Source: Lutraria lutraria
Lineage: Eukaryota > Mollusca > Bivalvia > Venerida > Mactridae
Length of the DNA stretch: 64,000 bases
Reading direction: 5' to 3'
NCBI GenBank assembly: GCA_964023205.1
Contig: OZ026845.1
Span: 4,846,001 to 4,910,000 of the forward strand
The notes under the pieces were generated by a model that saw nothing but the letters and a program-made list of their open reading frames with translations, ran no database searches and was not told the origin of the DNA. Below are positions 23,958 through 36,819 of this stretch, in pieces. Within the stretch, counting starts at the first letter, position 1, and each line of letters begins with the position of its first letter. The position numbers and the translations under genes are program-made.

Positions 23958-26900
23958 AAGCGTCGCTGCCGGAATGGAATTAAAGCAATAAATGATGTCT
24001 GAGATATACATGCAGTAGAGCTGGGAGTAAATGCTAGAACAAGCCTCTTTAATAGAACAAAGACGTCCGTTCCAAAAAAGTTTTGTCATAAAAGTATAAT
24101 AAATAATACGACACAAATGATCACAAATAATTAGCAACACCAACTGCTTGGAATGTAATCATATTTCGCGATATGTTATTTTATGATGAATTTTATGAAG
24201 TAACTATGACTAATGATTATTATCACGTTCTTCACAGATTGACTGGCTATATTCAAAATTACATTTCTTCATCACTTCTTCCATGCGGATATGAGGAAGG
24301 TTTTTGAAAGATTAGAAATAATAACTTTTTTTCGGCTAAAATCAAAGGTATTAAATGTCCACCGTCTTGCTTCAGTTGGGTAGCCTCAACTTCATACATT
24401 TAGTTTCTCTTGCCGTGAGAATTAATATATCTTGGATCTTGGTGAAACAATATTTATTTAGCATGTCTTGCTTAAACAATACATGGTTTGTTTCTCGAAT
24501 TTTAAATATTATATATCTCAAGCCTGTAAAAGATATTATTTCTCGGTTAAATCAACATTCACATTAAATAAGAAGCAGATGTCGACGCTCTAATATTACA
24601 ACGCGTCTTCGTTCCTGTTGTGCATTGCAATAAAGACTTAATGCTTATCAGTTGCATGCTGCATTTTGCCAGAATATATACGGTTCATTTAGCTCATTAC
24701 GTGTATGAATAGATGAAAGATCCGAGTATTAAATGTATCAGATACTATTGATAATTTTATCACACATTATTCTCAATTAAACACATTGATTTATTCAAAG
24801 AAATTATCTTTTAAGACGCCCACTTGTATTGAGATTAGATATTTGTATGATTATTGAAGCTAAAAATGTGTGTCTAATTTCGGGTGTTTAAAGCGATGTA
24901 TTGTAGTTCCACGGTATGATAAGCAAGCGTATCATTTGAGCAAAAATATATTTTGTTTTACAGGAATTATGTACAAGTACATTGATAACAGCATGCAGAA
25001 TGCGGAGGTGGTATATATAACTTAATTAAAATTCACATAAACAGTGATACAGTTTGGCAAGAGAAAATAGGTTAGTAGATAAAGCTGTTAACTGAGTGAT
25101 AGTATGCCAGGCTTTAACTACGCAGAATATCGTTATTTTTTTAAAGAAAACTACACTGGAGAAAAAAAGATTTTTTGATAGCGATCGGCTGTTTTATTTA
25201 CATATTAGACTTTTACCTCCTATCTGAATAATAAAGAGAAACATGCAGCAAAAAAATATCATTTTCCACATCTTTATTTATATTTACGTAAAATCATAAA
25301 TTCAGGAACGCCTTCATATTTTAAAGGTTGAAAAATAGCAGCACAAGAATCAGGTTTACACAATTTGGATTTCCGACATTTAAATTTTAACTTGAAATTA
25401 AATTACTTTTACAAACAGCACTGATGAAGACATAGAGACACATAATGGGTGAATTCTTGCTGAGAACTATACGCCAAGGAAATCTGTTTAGAGAATAGTT
25501 ATTGAAATAATTGGATGGAAAGGTACGTTAATAGTTCACAATTATACTGAAAATTTCCAATCCTGGATATCAGCTTCGAAGTATCTGAACGTTTTCTTCA
25601 AAATTTTACGGTGCAATAATTAGTCCTACACTCTCCTTGTTTTATTTCGTTTACTGTGTAAAAACATTAACTTAATGATTTTAGAAGATCGCTTTTTCAC
25701 TCGTAATTAACATCATAGCAACAACGGAGCAATAAACCATTGACAAGATATCATTTTTACGCATGCGCACGAAAAGGAACACTTTCTTTCAATCAATATT
25801 ATATCAAATTAATGGCAAATTAATGTTAGCCAGACTGAGAAAGGAGTTTTAATTTCATCCAGTCGTTACATGTGTAAATACGCTTTCTTGACATTCGAAA
25901 TATACATTAAACGATGCATTCATTCGGAACATCTATTAAAATCTAGTTTATAGAACATGTCATGGAGTTTCGAACGAGGCAACTTATATGCATAGTGTTA
26001 TGGATGGAATTCGTGTGAATTATAATGTTGTTAAACATTGTATGAAATATCGAGTTAGCCACTATATTATAGCTATGCACTAAAAATACATTCACAAAAT
26101 AACAGCAAAGCTGCTGTGAAGGTGATTGTCATTGAGCGAGCATATGGTAAAACCGGAAGTGTATTGTAACCATTAATGCAAACAGCATATTATCATTCAG
26201 CGTCTATTTACATTCTACTTTACCAGCAATCAATATTCATGCGTATTTATCTTATGCAGGAAAAAATGGACCTAATGACTTCACCTTTCGCACTATTTAT
26301 CCATTCATAAGTTTAACAATACAGTCAGTTTCAAAGAATATAAATGGAATATGATAGTAGTAACGATAAATATTAATGTGTTTGCTTAAAAACTGAATAT
26401 ACTCAAGCTTCCGAACACTGCAGTTAGTCAGATAGTCAGGTAATACTGCTCTCTTTATTGAACTTAAAAGCAACTATCCATTACGAAATTTTCCAACAGC
26501 GGAATCCTTTCCAATCCGAATATGTTGTTTTCCCGAGCATGTTTTAATTTGTAAAATGCCATCGTTATACCTCGCACTTGTTTTCATTTCTTTAATTAAT
26601 CCACGAGTTTCACGAAATTAGTCCCTTGACCGCAGGACTGTGTGTCAGACGACATTATACGTATGTAAAAACATCTCCAAAATGACGTCATGACATTTAC
26701 TGAGCTATTTTAAACAAAAAAAGCGTTTGCTGCAAAGCTCTTCCGTTACATAATATGAGAGGTAAATATAAGCCAAAATATATAAGATATTATACCGTTT
26801 TCTTATTTTATCCACCGCACCAAATGTAATTTAATTTTGTTAAAACAATTATCAATGATTGAAATTATTTTTAGTCATCAGACCCATCATAGGCCGACGA

Positions 26901-27320
26901 AAGTGTTGTTTTTTCAGAGCGCATTCAATATTGCGAAAGACTGCGAAATACTGAAAGAACTGTAATGTGTTCAATGTAACCTTATTCAGGATTTTCAGCC
27001 GTATTATCAAATGCTAAAATGAAACCTGTTAGCATTTAATGACACATGAATGTCTTCTTGCAATCAATTACGTCGTTAATGTTTGGATAACACGGCTTTG
27101 TAGTAAGGTTTCTGTGCCTTGTCGTTGTAAAGACTCGGTTTTAATTCATCTTATGCAGTTTTGCTCAAACCTGCGCCTCAAAAAGGACAGCTGTTGGCAC
27201 AAAAATAGAACAAACGGCGATTATTAAATCAAACAAAATTTGGTGCATGGTAGAGCTAGCAGCAGTTGGAAAGTTGTAGAACAAGGAACAAATTGGTACA
27301 TGAACTTTCAGCATACTACA
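23958..27320. other. AT-rich non-coding DNA
   Basis: No recognised repeat or gene. One perfect TGACGTCA (CRE-type palindrome) at 26683-26690 has no promoter context. Confidence 0.55.
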
Positions 27321-27372
27321 ACTCCACAAACATACAGCATACTGGCACTCCACAAACATACAGCATACTGTC
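27321..27372. repeat. 26-bp direct repeat, two units
   Basis: Units at 27321-27346 and 27347-27372 contain ACTCCACAAACATACAGCAT and differ at one base (GGC versus GTC at the end). A third, partial copy of CATAAACATACAGCA follows near 27402. Confidence 0.9.
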
Positions 27373-27964
27373 ACTGCAAGAACTTTCAGCAAACGACTTC
27401 TCCATAAACATACAGCAGTATGCAGTAATAATATTGTATGAACAACAAAGGCACAATCAACAATATGCACAGCAATGAATTACCAGCAGAATGGGTGCCA
27501 ATTAACTCTACACCATTTTTATTATTCATTACATATAGAAACCATAGCGTATTTCGTGACGAACAAACACAGTATTCATTAAATGGTAGATAACATGGTA
27601 AAAACGGAATAAACAGAGGCATAATCATGCTGACAGTATATTATCATTACAGAATTATTATTAGAAGTAGGGTATTTCAATAACAATTTGAACGCTACAT
27701 ATAAACAAGCGCTCGGTTTAATGATGCCAAGGCGTTATGCTTAAAAATAGAGCAACTTTAAAACGTTTTGCGACCTTCCTACCATATTCTGGTCAATAAC
27801 TGTAACAGTGACTATTCTACAGTGTAGCAGCCTTTTAATTTCTCTATGTGAAAAAAAAAAAAAACTTTATTAAGGAACTTCCGTGTAGTTTATAATTATT
27901 TAACTTGTTTGAGCGAACAATTAGTGAACACGTTCTTATCTCCAATCTGCTGTCTCTGTTCCAG

Positions 27965-28153
27965 GTCACGTGTATCAGTTGCAAGAACCCGTATGACGGT
28001 CAATCAATTATTTACAATTACTATCTTAGTCCGAACATCCAAAATAACCCTACATGCACCACTGGCCGGTTTTACATAAATCGGTTCATTCAGAATAACG
28101 TGTGGTATGTTTGTAATCATAGTCAAACTTGCATAAGAAACATAGTTTATTAA
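27965..28153 (+). CDS. Candidate terminal coding exon (unrecognised Cys-containing protein)
   Basis: A strong 3' splice acceptor ends at 27964 (pyrimidine-rich CTGCTGTCTCTGTTCCAG). From 27965 the frame stays open for 62 codons to TAA at 28151-28153. The peptide begins VTCISCKNPYDG and includes PTCTTGRFYI and VWYVCNHSQTC, giving five cysteines. Its composition is less random than that of neighbouring frames. I recognise no family, see no upstream exon, and the exon phase is assumed. A SINE lies 115 bp downstream and no clear polyadenylation signal is visible. It may be chance. Confidence 0.25.
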   Translation, partial: VTCISCKNPYDGQSIIYNYYLSPNIQNNPTCTTGRFYINRFIQNNVWYVCNHSQTCIRNIVY

Positions 28154-28268
28154 CAGAAAGCCTTTAAAAGGAACAGCTAATATGTTCCAATCTGTGTTGC
28201 CAAAAGCAAATTACGTGTGCAAGGAGGCCATTTGCTTCATGGGACCATATTAGCGGTCCCTTTAAGTT

Positions 28269-28480
28269 GCCTCTGTGGTCGAGTGATTATGGTATCTGAC
28301 AAGTTATCACTGGTCCCACACCGCAATGGGTTTGAATCCCACCCGGGAGTCCAGCAAGCACACGGAAGATCTGTGGTTCTAACCTGGTATACACTTAGGA
28401 TCTTCTTCCACTGTTAGAACTGCATGGAAAGCTCGTCTATGACACTGACAGCTGGAGAGACCTTTAAACCCCGTGAAAAA
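28269..28480 (+). mobile_element. tRNA-derived SINE, family S2
   Basis: The head is GCCTCTGTGGTCGAGTGATT with TATCTGACAAGTTATCACTG. The box B region is GGGTTTGAATCCCACCCGGG. The body CGGAAGATCTGTGGTTCTAA and ATCTTCTTCCACTGTTAGAA match the family. The 3' tail, CTTTAAACCCCGTGAAAAAA, marks the end. It is one of the better preserved copies. Confidence 0.8.
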
Positions 28481-28639
28481 ATTGCTGTCTCTCTTAAGTG
28501 ATCTTTTAGTACAAATTGAATTGTATACTCAAATGCAGATTGACAATTCAGCTTAATTTGAAGTGAAAATACGCTCAACATGTTAGAAGGAGTTTATCTA
28601 ATTTCTGTTTCAACCCCAACCACTATTTAGAGGTTTTAT

Positions 28640-28712
28640 ACGCCTTATTTCCCGTACTAATTTCAGGGAGGCTTTTTCAGTGTCCCCATCCCAACTACCG
28701 TACCAAGTACAG
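28640..28712 (+). mobile_element. SINE S3a body fragment
   Basis: TTTTTCAGTGTCCCCATCCC and AACTACCGTACCAAGTACAG match the S3a bodies at 14950 and, inverted, at about 60130. The tRNA-like head is missing. Confidence 0.55.
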
Positions 28713-28766
28713 TATAACCCCTAAATACTGGAACCCTTCCTAACTGGACAACTCTATAGTGGAAGC

Positions 28767-28806
28767 AAAGACCTATACATTCATATACATGTTTGTATAG
28801 GTCTTT
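28767..28806. repeat. Hairpin with 13-bp stem
   Basis: AAAGACCTATACA (28767-28779) pairs perfectly with TGTATAGGTCTTT (28794-28806) across a 14-nt loop. It lies just after a TACAGTATAACCCC segment that resembles a decayed MITE end. Confidence 0.8.
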
Positions 28807-29609
28807 GGTGGAAATAAAGAGTATATATCTCCAACAATTCCATCTTTCTACGCCAAGAAAGTGGTTCAAACATTATTTAAAAAAGTGTAATGATTGTAAG
28901 ACGTGTACGTAGCGACAGTAGACAAACAATGATTTACGATACAAACATATATTTACATATTTTTCTTCTTATAATTACGTATAAAAGAATTTATTTTTAA
29001 CATGGTAATTTAAAAAAGATAACTTATGACATCGCTGCAATTAAACAAATAGTAATATCATTCAAATGCAACAATTAATAATTTGCAAAAAGATATTTTC
29101 GTGGAAAACGAACGCAACAGTAGGTGTCAATTATTGCGAATACTTATAGTTTCAAATACATAGCTAATAGAATATTATATAAATTGCAAGACCATGCCTT
29201 TATAGCTCAAAAGGTGTAAAACCTAAAAGTTTTAACTTTTCAATAGTAAATGAATTTAATATTTTAGATATTTGAGCAAATTCTCACCAAACAAGGCAAC
29301 AGGATTGGTTGGTATTCCCACTCGTTTCATTCAAGACTCAGCTCCTATCATTGCTGGTCCCTTATCACACATAGTTAATATGTCAATCATTCACTCACAA
29401 TGAAAAAATATATCGTTCAGTGATGAAAGTGTATTATTTTTTTTTCAAATTAAAATAATAGAAACCATTTCATTATAGAATTAATATTTCGGGGTCAGTG
29501 GATATTCAGTTGACACTGAAAAACTTTTGTAATTCCGAAAAAAAAACATGTTATGTTGATTACATATTTTTGCAAATGAACCTTTAAATGGGTTTACTAC
29601 GTTTTCCAA
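28807..29609. other. AT-rich non-coding DNA
   Basis: Nothing supported. Confidence 0.55.
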
Positions 29610-29790
29610 ACGATGTTTCTGTTACATGCCTAACTACCTTTCCAAGACTATTCGAACCAGTCCAAACTTACCCCTCCATAAGAAGCCGACAACTTCTCAA
29701 TGTATGGAGGAAAATCCACATTGTTTGTCAAACTTTCAAAGACGGGGTAAATGACCAGTCGCGACTCAGATTTGAACGAATGAATTTGAA
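29610..29790 (-). mobile_element. Decayed SINE S1 copy
   Basis: In plus-strand order it has CCTAACTACCTTTCCAAGAC, ATTCGAACCAGT, AAGCCGACAACTTCTC, TGTATGGAGGAAAATCC and TTTGTCAAACTTTCA, then a weak box B remnant (GATTTGAACG). This is the reverse complement of the S1 layout with many substitutions. Confidence 0.55.
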
Positions 29791-30112
29791 GTGTAACTAT
29801 TAGTATAATGTAGAATTTCTATATTGTTCCCGTCAAGAAAGCTATTCTACTTAAGTGAAGAAATAAATTTTACCTTGAAATTAGAGATGAGAATCTCTTT
29901 CTTAAGTATGTCTGCACCACATGTAAATTATGTAATTTGTCCAAGCTGTTTGTAACAACAGTGAAATGAAGTATATGATTACTTCCAGATATATATTCTT
30001 TACTCCCAAAACAATAAGATCTAATTTGCAATTGTACACACTGACGTTACTAAGTACCGGATGATGTATTAAGGATTAAATATAAGTGTTGACACAAAAT
30101 TCAAGTATAAGA

Positions 30113-31667
30113 AAAACAACACATGTCCTGTTGTGAGCACTGTTTGTTTATTTAGATATAACGCTAAAAACAACGTATGTCCTGTTGTGAGCACGGTTTG
30201 TTTATTTAGATATAACGCTAAAAACAAGACATGTCCTGTTGTGAGCACTGTTTGTTTAGATATAACGCTAAAAACAACGTATGTCCTGTTGTGAGCACGG
30301 TTTGTTTATTTAGATATAACGCTAAAAACAACGTATGTCCTGTTGTGAGCACTGTTTGTTTATTTAGATATAACGCTAAAAACAACACATGTCCTGTTGT
30401 GAGCACTGTTTGTTTATTTAGGTATAACGCTAAAAACAACACATGTCCTGTTGTGAGCACGGTTTGTTTATTTAGATATAACGCTAAAAACAACGTATGT
30501 CCTGTTGTGAGCACTGTTTGTTTATTTAGATATAACGCTAAAAACAACGTATGTCCTGTTGTGAGCACGGTTTGTTTATTTAGATATAACGCTAAAAACA
30601 ACGTATGTCCTGTTGTGAGCATTGTTTGTTTATTTAGATATAACGCTAAAAACAACACATGTCCTGTTGTGAGCACTGTTTGTTTATTTAGATATATCGC
30701 TAAAAACAACGTATGTCCTGTTGTGAGCACTGTTTGTTTATTTAGATATAACGCTAAAAACAACACATGTCCTGTTGTGAGCACTGTTTGTTTATTTAGA
30801 TATAACGCTAAAAACAACACATGTCCTGTTGTGAGCACTGTTTGTTTATTTAGATATAACGCTAAAAACAACGTATGTCCTGTTGTGAGCACTGTTTGTT
30901 TATTTAGATATAACGCTAAAAACAACGTATGTCCTGTTGTGAGCACTGTTTGTTTATTTAGATATAACGCTAAAAACAACACATGTCCTGTTGTGAGCAC
31001 TGTTTGTTTATTTAGATATAACGCTAAAACAACGCATGTCCTGTTGTGAGCACTGTTTGTTTATTTAGATATAACGCTAAAACAACGCATGTCCTGTTGT
31101 GAGCACTGTTTGTTTATTTAGATATAACGCTAAAAACAAGACATGTCCTGTTGTGAGCACTGTTTGTTTATTTAGATATAACGCTAAAACAACGCATGTC
31201 CTGTTGTGAGCACTGTTTGTTTATTTAGATATAACGCTAAAACAACGCATGTCCTGTTGTGAGCACTGTTTGTTTATTTAGATATAACGCTAAAACAACG
31301 CATGTCCTGTTGTGAGCACTGTTTGTTTATTTAGATATAACGCTAAAACAACGCATGTCCTGTTGTGAGCACTGTTTGTTTATTTAGATATAACGCTAAA
31401 ACAACACATGTCCTGTTGTGAGCACTGTTTGTTTATTTAGATATAACGCTAAAACAACGCATGTCCTGTTGTGAGCACTGTTTGTTTATTTAGATATAAC
31501 GCTAAAACAACACATGTCCTGTTGTGAGCACTGTTTGTTTATTTAGATATAACGCTAAAACAACGCATGTCCTGTTGTGAGCACTGTTTGTTTATTTAGA
31601 TATAACGCTAAAACAACACATGTCCTGTTGTGAGCACTGTTTGTTTATTTAGATATAACGCTAAAAT
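30113..31667. repeat. 53/54-bp minisatellite, 29 units
   Basis: The phase marker TCCTGTTGTGAGCAC occurs 29 times from 30126 to 31623. The first 17 units are 54 bp apart, except one 50-bp unit (30234-30283) that lost four bases from TTTATTTA. From 31039 the spacing is 53 bp, because CTAAAAAC became CTAAAAC, with one 54-bp unit at 31146. Unit variants differ at ACGTATG, ACACATG, AGACATG and CGCATG. In the last seven or so units ACACATG and CGCATG alternate, a two-unit higher-order period. The open frames of 260-272 residues on both strands are artefacts of a stop-free 54-bp unit. Confidence 0.98.
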
Positions 31668-31747
31668 AACAAGCTCAGTATTTCTTACCATAACAAGAAA
31701 ACGGAACAGAACAGAACCGAACTACTCTGTTCAGTTCATAACAGGAA
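31668..31747. other. Spacer between two minisatellites
   Basis: The 80 bp contain GGAACAGAACAGAACCG and two short ATAACA(A/G)GAAAACGGA segments that resemble the first half of the following 25-bp unit, perhaps its ancestral monomer. Confidence 0.5.
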
Positions 31748-32620
31748 AACGGACACAATTCTGATAGCAACAAACGGACACAATTCTGATAGCAACAAAC
31801 GGACACAATTCTGATAGCAACAAACGGACACAATTCTGATAGCAACAAACGGACACAATTCTGATAGCAACAAACGGACACAATTCTGATAACAACAAAC
31901 GGACACAATTCTGATAACAACAAACGGACACAATTCTGATAACAACAAACGGACACAATTCTGATAACAACAAACGGACACAATTCTGATAACAACAAAC
32001 GGACACAATTCTGATAACAACAAACGGACACAATTCTGATAGCAACAAACGGACACAATTCTGATAACAACAAACGGACACAATTCTGATAACAACAAAC
32101 GGACACAATTCTGATAGCAACAAACGGACACAATTCTGATAGCAACAAACGGACACAATTCTGATAGCAACAAACGGACACAATTCTGATAACAACAAAC
32201 GGACACAATTCTGATAACAACAAACGGACACAATTCTGATAACAACAAACGGACACAATTCTGATAACAACAAACGGACACAATTCTGATAACAACAAAC
32301 GGACACAATTCTGATAGCAACAAACGGACACAATTCTGATAGCAACAAACGGACACAATTCTGATAGCAACAAACGGACACAATTCTGATAGCAACAAAC
32401 GGACACAATTCTGATAACAACAAACGGACACAATTCTGATAACAACAAACGGACACAATTCTGATAACAACAAACGGACACAATTCTGATAACAACAAAC
32501 GGACACAATTCTGATAGCAACAAACGGACACAATTCTGATAACAACAAACGGACACAATTCTGATAACAACAAACGGACACAATTCTGATAACAACAAAC
32601 GGACACAATTCTGATAACAA
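31748..32620. repeat. 25-bp minisatellite, 35 units
   Basis: The unit is GGACACAATTCTGATAGCAA plus CAAAC. GGACAC recurs every 25 bp from 31751 to 32601. The only common variant is G or A in GATAGC/GATAAC, and runs are in the order 5G 6A 1G 2A 3G 5A 4G 4A 1G 4A. The otherwise near-identical units imply recent expansion or homogenisation. All three minus frames are stop-free, giving false open frames of about 290-307 residues. Confidence 0.98.
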
Positions 32621-33772
32621 CATGTTTCAGTTCTTGATATTTAAAAATGTTTCGTGCAGTAAAAACTACAAGAAATTATCTCTGAAAGACGCCCGAAAAA
32701 TACCTAAAGAAGCACGTTTGTTGAACATTCTTGAATCTCTCATTTGTTAAATATAAGGTGACGTAACTTACAATATAATAGTTATATAATATAGTAGAGA
32801 GATATTTAGAATCGTTTAAATCATTAAGCAAAATATAAACTACAATGGCGTATAAAATATATTTAATTCCTGGTTTGTATTTCCGTGATTATTTTTTAAA
32901 AACTAAAGCTACATCTATGTAATTTAGCTGACATCATTATCGTCTTTCATTGAAACTGCTTTAGCAAGTTGTACCTATGAATGACTTATAACATCTTCTA
33001 TCCAATGGTACCATTTATATAAAAAAAATATTGCATTTTTGGTTGACCGCACAAGATGTTTGTCCATAACTTTTTTATATTCCATTCATACATAATGTTT
33101 ATCTAAATTTATTGAAATGTATCGATAGAATGTAAGTACTATCACTAAAATAATTATATAAAAACTTTATTACATATATCCCATCATCATTGAGGCGTCC
33201 ACATCAACATATTTTGGTGTTCAGCTTTATACTATCTTAGAAATATTTATAAATTGATTTAATGACGATGGTTAAATATCAGTTAAGCACATGTCCTGTA
33301 CATATTTTGATATGCACGTGCTTTTAGAGCCAGTTTTCATGACGTACAGCACCTGTTCCGCTTGGGTACACCGGGACATATGGCATGTTATTAACCTGAT
33401 TAGACATTTCGAAATATACATCTTACAAACATTGAATTTGATAAATGTTCTTTTTAGCAAGTATCGAAAAATCGCATTTTTTACCGTGAGGGTATAAGAT
33501 TTGTTAATAACATAACTGACACTCATTTGTTCTATATTCAAATACTAGCATTTATGATTAAACAGGACTTGCAGTTTTGCAGATTGGAGGATAAACCAAT
33601 GTGTAGGGTTTTCAAACTTGTTACGTCACTGAAGGATATACTGTTATCTCAATTTCGGAATGATGTCAGCCACATTTCTTAACCATGATTTTAATGTAAT
33701 GATCTTGAAATTAGTCCTGTAACATTTTGTACAAAATTCAATGATCACAATGAATAAGTTGAACTCATTATG
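32621..33772. other. AT-rich non-coding DNA
   Basis: No supported gene. Overlapping frames of 68-89 codons on both strands near 33280-33540 have no recognisable motif. Confidence 0.55.
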
Positions 33773-33833
33773 ATGGCCGGTAGAGCGCACCATAGAATAT
33801 ATGGTGACAGGTTCGGGACTCGATCTTGACACA
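33773..33833 (+). mobile_element. tRNA-like remnant, probably SINE-derived
   Basis: GGCCGGTAGAGCGCACC resembles a box A region and GGTTCGGGACTCGATC a box B region about 35 bases on. There is no paired acceptor stem, so it is not a working tRNA gene. Confidence 0.35.
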
Positions 33834-36579
33834 AGATAGTGCTTCAATTACGTCATACATTTGTGTATAAAATATCATATTCATACGATTCCTATCTAAC
33901 AATCATTCATAATGAAGAAGATTACATATATTGGTTGTTGGTTAGCGTACCGTGTGCGAATATGATCTATATACACGGTAGGACATACGACCTGTACCAT
34001 ACCGGAATAAGAAAAAGATGAAGAATAAGAACTCCTGTGCCTTTTCAACAGTTCAACTTATAGCTGAAACTCATGACGACATACACAATATTAATGTTCA
34101 CATTATTAAATGGCATCAGCTTTTACTATCTCGGGAAAACAAAATATTTATAATAATGTAGTTCGCACTATTGTTGCTGTCTAGTAAAACCGTCTATGAT
34201 ATTAAATGAGCTACCTCGTATATTTTGTGACTTCAACCATAAATTATTACCCATAATGCCATTTTCAAGGATCCAACTCACATCCTGTGGCTAACGGCGC
34301 TAAAATATTTAAGAATAAAATGACAATTTCTTGTCCTTAAGCCCAGATAGGATTCCTAGATGTAAATCAAAACCTTTAGTAATTTTAAGTTATATGTATT
34401 TCTTATATAGTTCAGTGTAAGTAAGTTAAAACTATTTATTGAACAATCGTATTCTTATTAAACGCAATGTGTTCTGTTCTGCTCTGTTCTGTTTTTGTTT
34501 CATATAATGATACAAAAGCTATAAACATTTCGAAATATGTCGCTTTAACATTAACGTGTCTATAGGGAAAATTTTGTTAATTGGTTCGCTGTGTTATTTT
34601 CTACCATTCGTCATATTACTCCACGAAAAACACCAAAACAATGGAACAAAACATGTGTATTAACAAATGACTAACATTCTATCAAATTCTGGCACAATCT
34701 GCTCGATTTATACAAAATACATTTTTCAGTAAAATTTAATCGAATTGCATAAAGTAATAAGTTACTGCAAATTACTAGTTACGGATAATTTAAACCGATT
34801 TGATAGTTTACCATTACATTTTGAAAGAAATTATTTAAACGTGATTAACTTCTTTTGATAATGAAGAAAATGCAGCATCAATTGTTTTAAAAACACATCT
34901 TATGTCTGAAACACTTGGAGGTTGAAATTAAATAATGTATAAATAACGTTGCGCACATTCAAGGGCTTTTGTGTTTAAAAGTTCATTTTCACGGATATAT
35001 CATACCACGGCAATAAGGAACTGTATTTACGAAATGTCAAATGTAATTTTCTGTCATTTTATAATGTAATAAGAGTTTTTTACATTAAATGACACAAACA
35101 ATAATAGAATTAAGATACTGTCAAGTATTCCATAGCATTCTGTCATTTTTACTCTTGATAGTTATTAAGATATTATGTACAGTAAATGATGACGAGACGG
35201 AATCGGTGAATACTATTATTCATAATAGAAACATCGCTATAAAATATATATTCTAGCACAGAAATCCGTATTTAATTTCATCATTTAAAAGAAGTACTTA
35301 CGAACGAAATAATCAAGTTAATCCAGCTGTGAAATAGTTTTAAAATCCGTGTGTTTCAAAGACACCCCCTCCTGATCACAGAGAAGTTATATAACAGCTT
35401 TCAACAACTTCCAAAACAACATCGAATCTGATGTCATGGCAACAACAAACCACTAATATTCAAACCGTTCGTGCGTGACAGTTTTTAAAAAAATATCATC
35501 AACAACAACAACAGTATAGTCCAATTACAACAAAGCCGTTACATCCAATACAAAAAGTCACAGTCAATGGCAGCAATATTTATGATGCTTCGCATAACAA
35601 AATGTATACATACTCCAGAGTGGAATTATTTTAATACATGCTTCAAAAAACTAACAGGCGACCACGCTTGCACGCCGCCGACTTTGTTGAGATTATCGCT
35701 AGCCTAACTTCACTACGTATAAACCACTTACGCTGCTAAACCTCTGCGGAAAATATCGCGCAATTATTAAATATTGTCTTGTATCTTTATCACAATAGCT
35801 TAATTAGAGAATCGTTAAATGGATATTTTCGTGAGAGAACAGATTGTGCGTCCTTTTTAGACATGTATTGTGTATAGACCTAGGTGATTATTGGTGTTGT
35901 CTCCGTATAGACAACAGGCATCGCACAATTTACGCTATTAAGGCGAAAATAAAAGAATACAGCTAGATCATTCATTAAAGCGCTGGTGTTTTTCTGTTTT
36001 CTCAACAAAGTTCATCATAGCTTAAATAGTTGTCACTTATTCTCCAGAAATCTCGGTTTATTCAATACTTCGGGTTCGGCATTTTTTGGTGAGCATACAC
36101 AGTATTTGTCAATTCAATTTAACCAAGTTTATGTCTGTCACAGTTTTAAATGATCACGTGGCATGCGTTCTCGAATTTAGGAGAATTAACGTCAGTCTTT
36201 GTTTATTACTAAATCACGACCTAAGACTAACAGTAAGTAACATTAAGTATGAACTTAAGTCTTGTGAAAGGTGCTCTTGAAATATGCATCTTTCAGTTTA
36301 CCCACCTTTTCACTAAATTTCTCTAATCTGTCAATATAGTAAAACCCCTGAAAATGGACTTCCTGAATACATGAATTCTCTGAAATTCGGACGATTTTTT
36401 AGAATTTCTCGAAAGCAGAATATCGGCCTTACGGCCCAGTCCGGAGTACGTCCGGTTTTTATTTTTTTATTGTGTCTATATTCCAAACCACAATTATTTA
36501 TGATTTCCGGAACCCAGAAGTAAATTAGATCATGTACATTGAACTAGGTAAATTTGCTTGCATTTTTATATAGATGAAC
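33834..36579. other. AT-rich non-coding DNA
   Basis: Nothing supported except a short TGTTCTGTTCTGCTCTGTTC run near 34468-34490. At 36336-36400 a segment beginning AGTAAAACCCCTGAAAATGG resembles a decayed MITE end. Confidence 0.5.
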
Positions 36580-36642
36580 ACGCTGCTGGGCTGCTACGCT
36601 GCCAACTTCACGCTGCTAGGCTGCTGGGCTGCCAACTTCACG
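36580..36642. repeat. 30-bp imperfect tandem repeat, two units
   Basis: GCCAACTTCACG occurs at 36601 and 36631, each preceded by CTGCTGGGCTGC-like sequence. This small GC-rich duplication stands out in an AT-rich background. Confidence 0.85.
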
Positions 36643-36819
36643 GACATAGATGACTAAAATATTAATCAGCGTCAACTTTTAACCTTAATGTAACTAATCC
36701 TATAAGATGATATATATGAAGATTTCTTGAAATTTTTGTGACCTGGTTCCAATTCTGTTTCAAGAGAGGCAAAAAATGAAAACAATTGCATGCATGTAAA
36801 CATAACTTGGAGAAAGAAG

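Noticed and set aside
26683..26690. CRE-type palindrome TGACGTCA (another at 40479-40486)
   Set aside because: Eight-base matches without an adjacent gene are not enough to call regulatory sites.
30218..31049. Long open frames on both strands (260 and 272 residues)
   Set aside because: They translate a 54-bp tandem unit without stops; both strands are open, and the frame is lost where units become 53 bp.
30113..32620. CRISPR array
   Set aside because: Units are contiguous with no unique spacers, there are no cas genes, and the DNA is eukaryotic in character.
31675..32623. Three overlapping minus-strand frames of 291-307 residues
   Set aside because: A stop-free 25-bp unit read in all three phases gives the same 25-residue period; no protein is implied.
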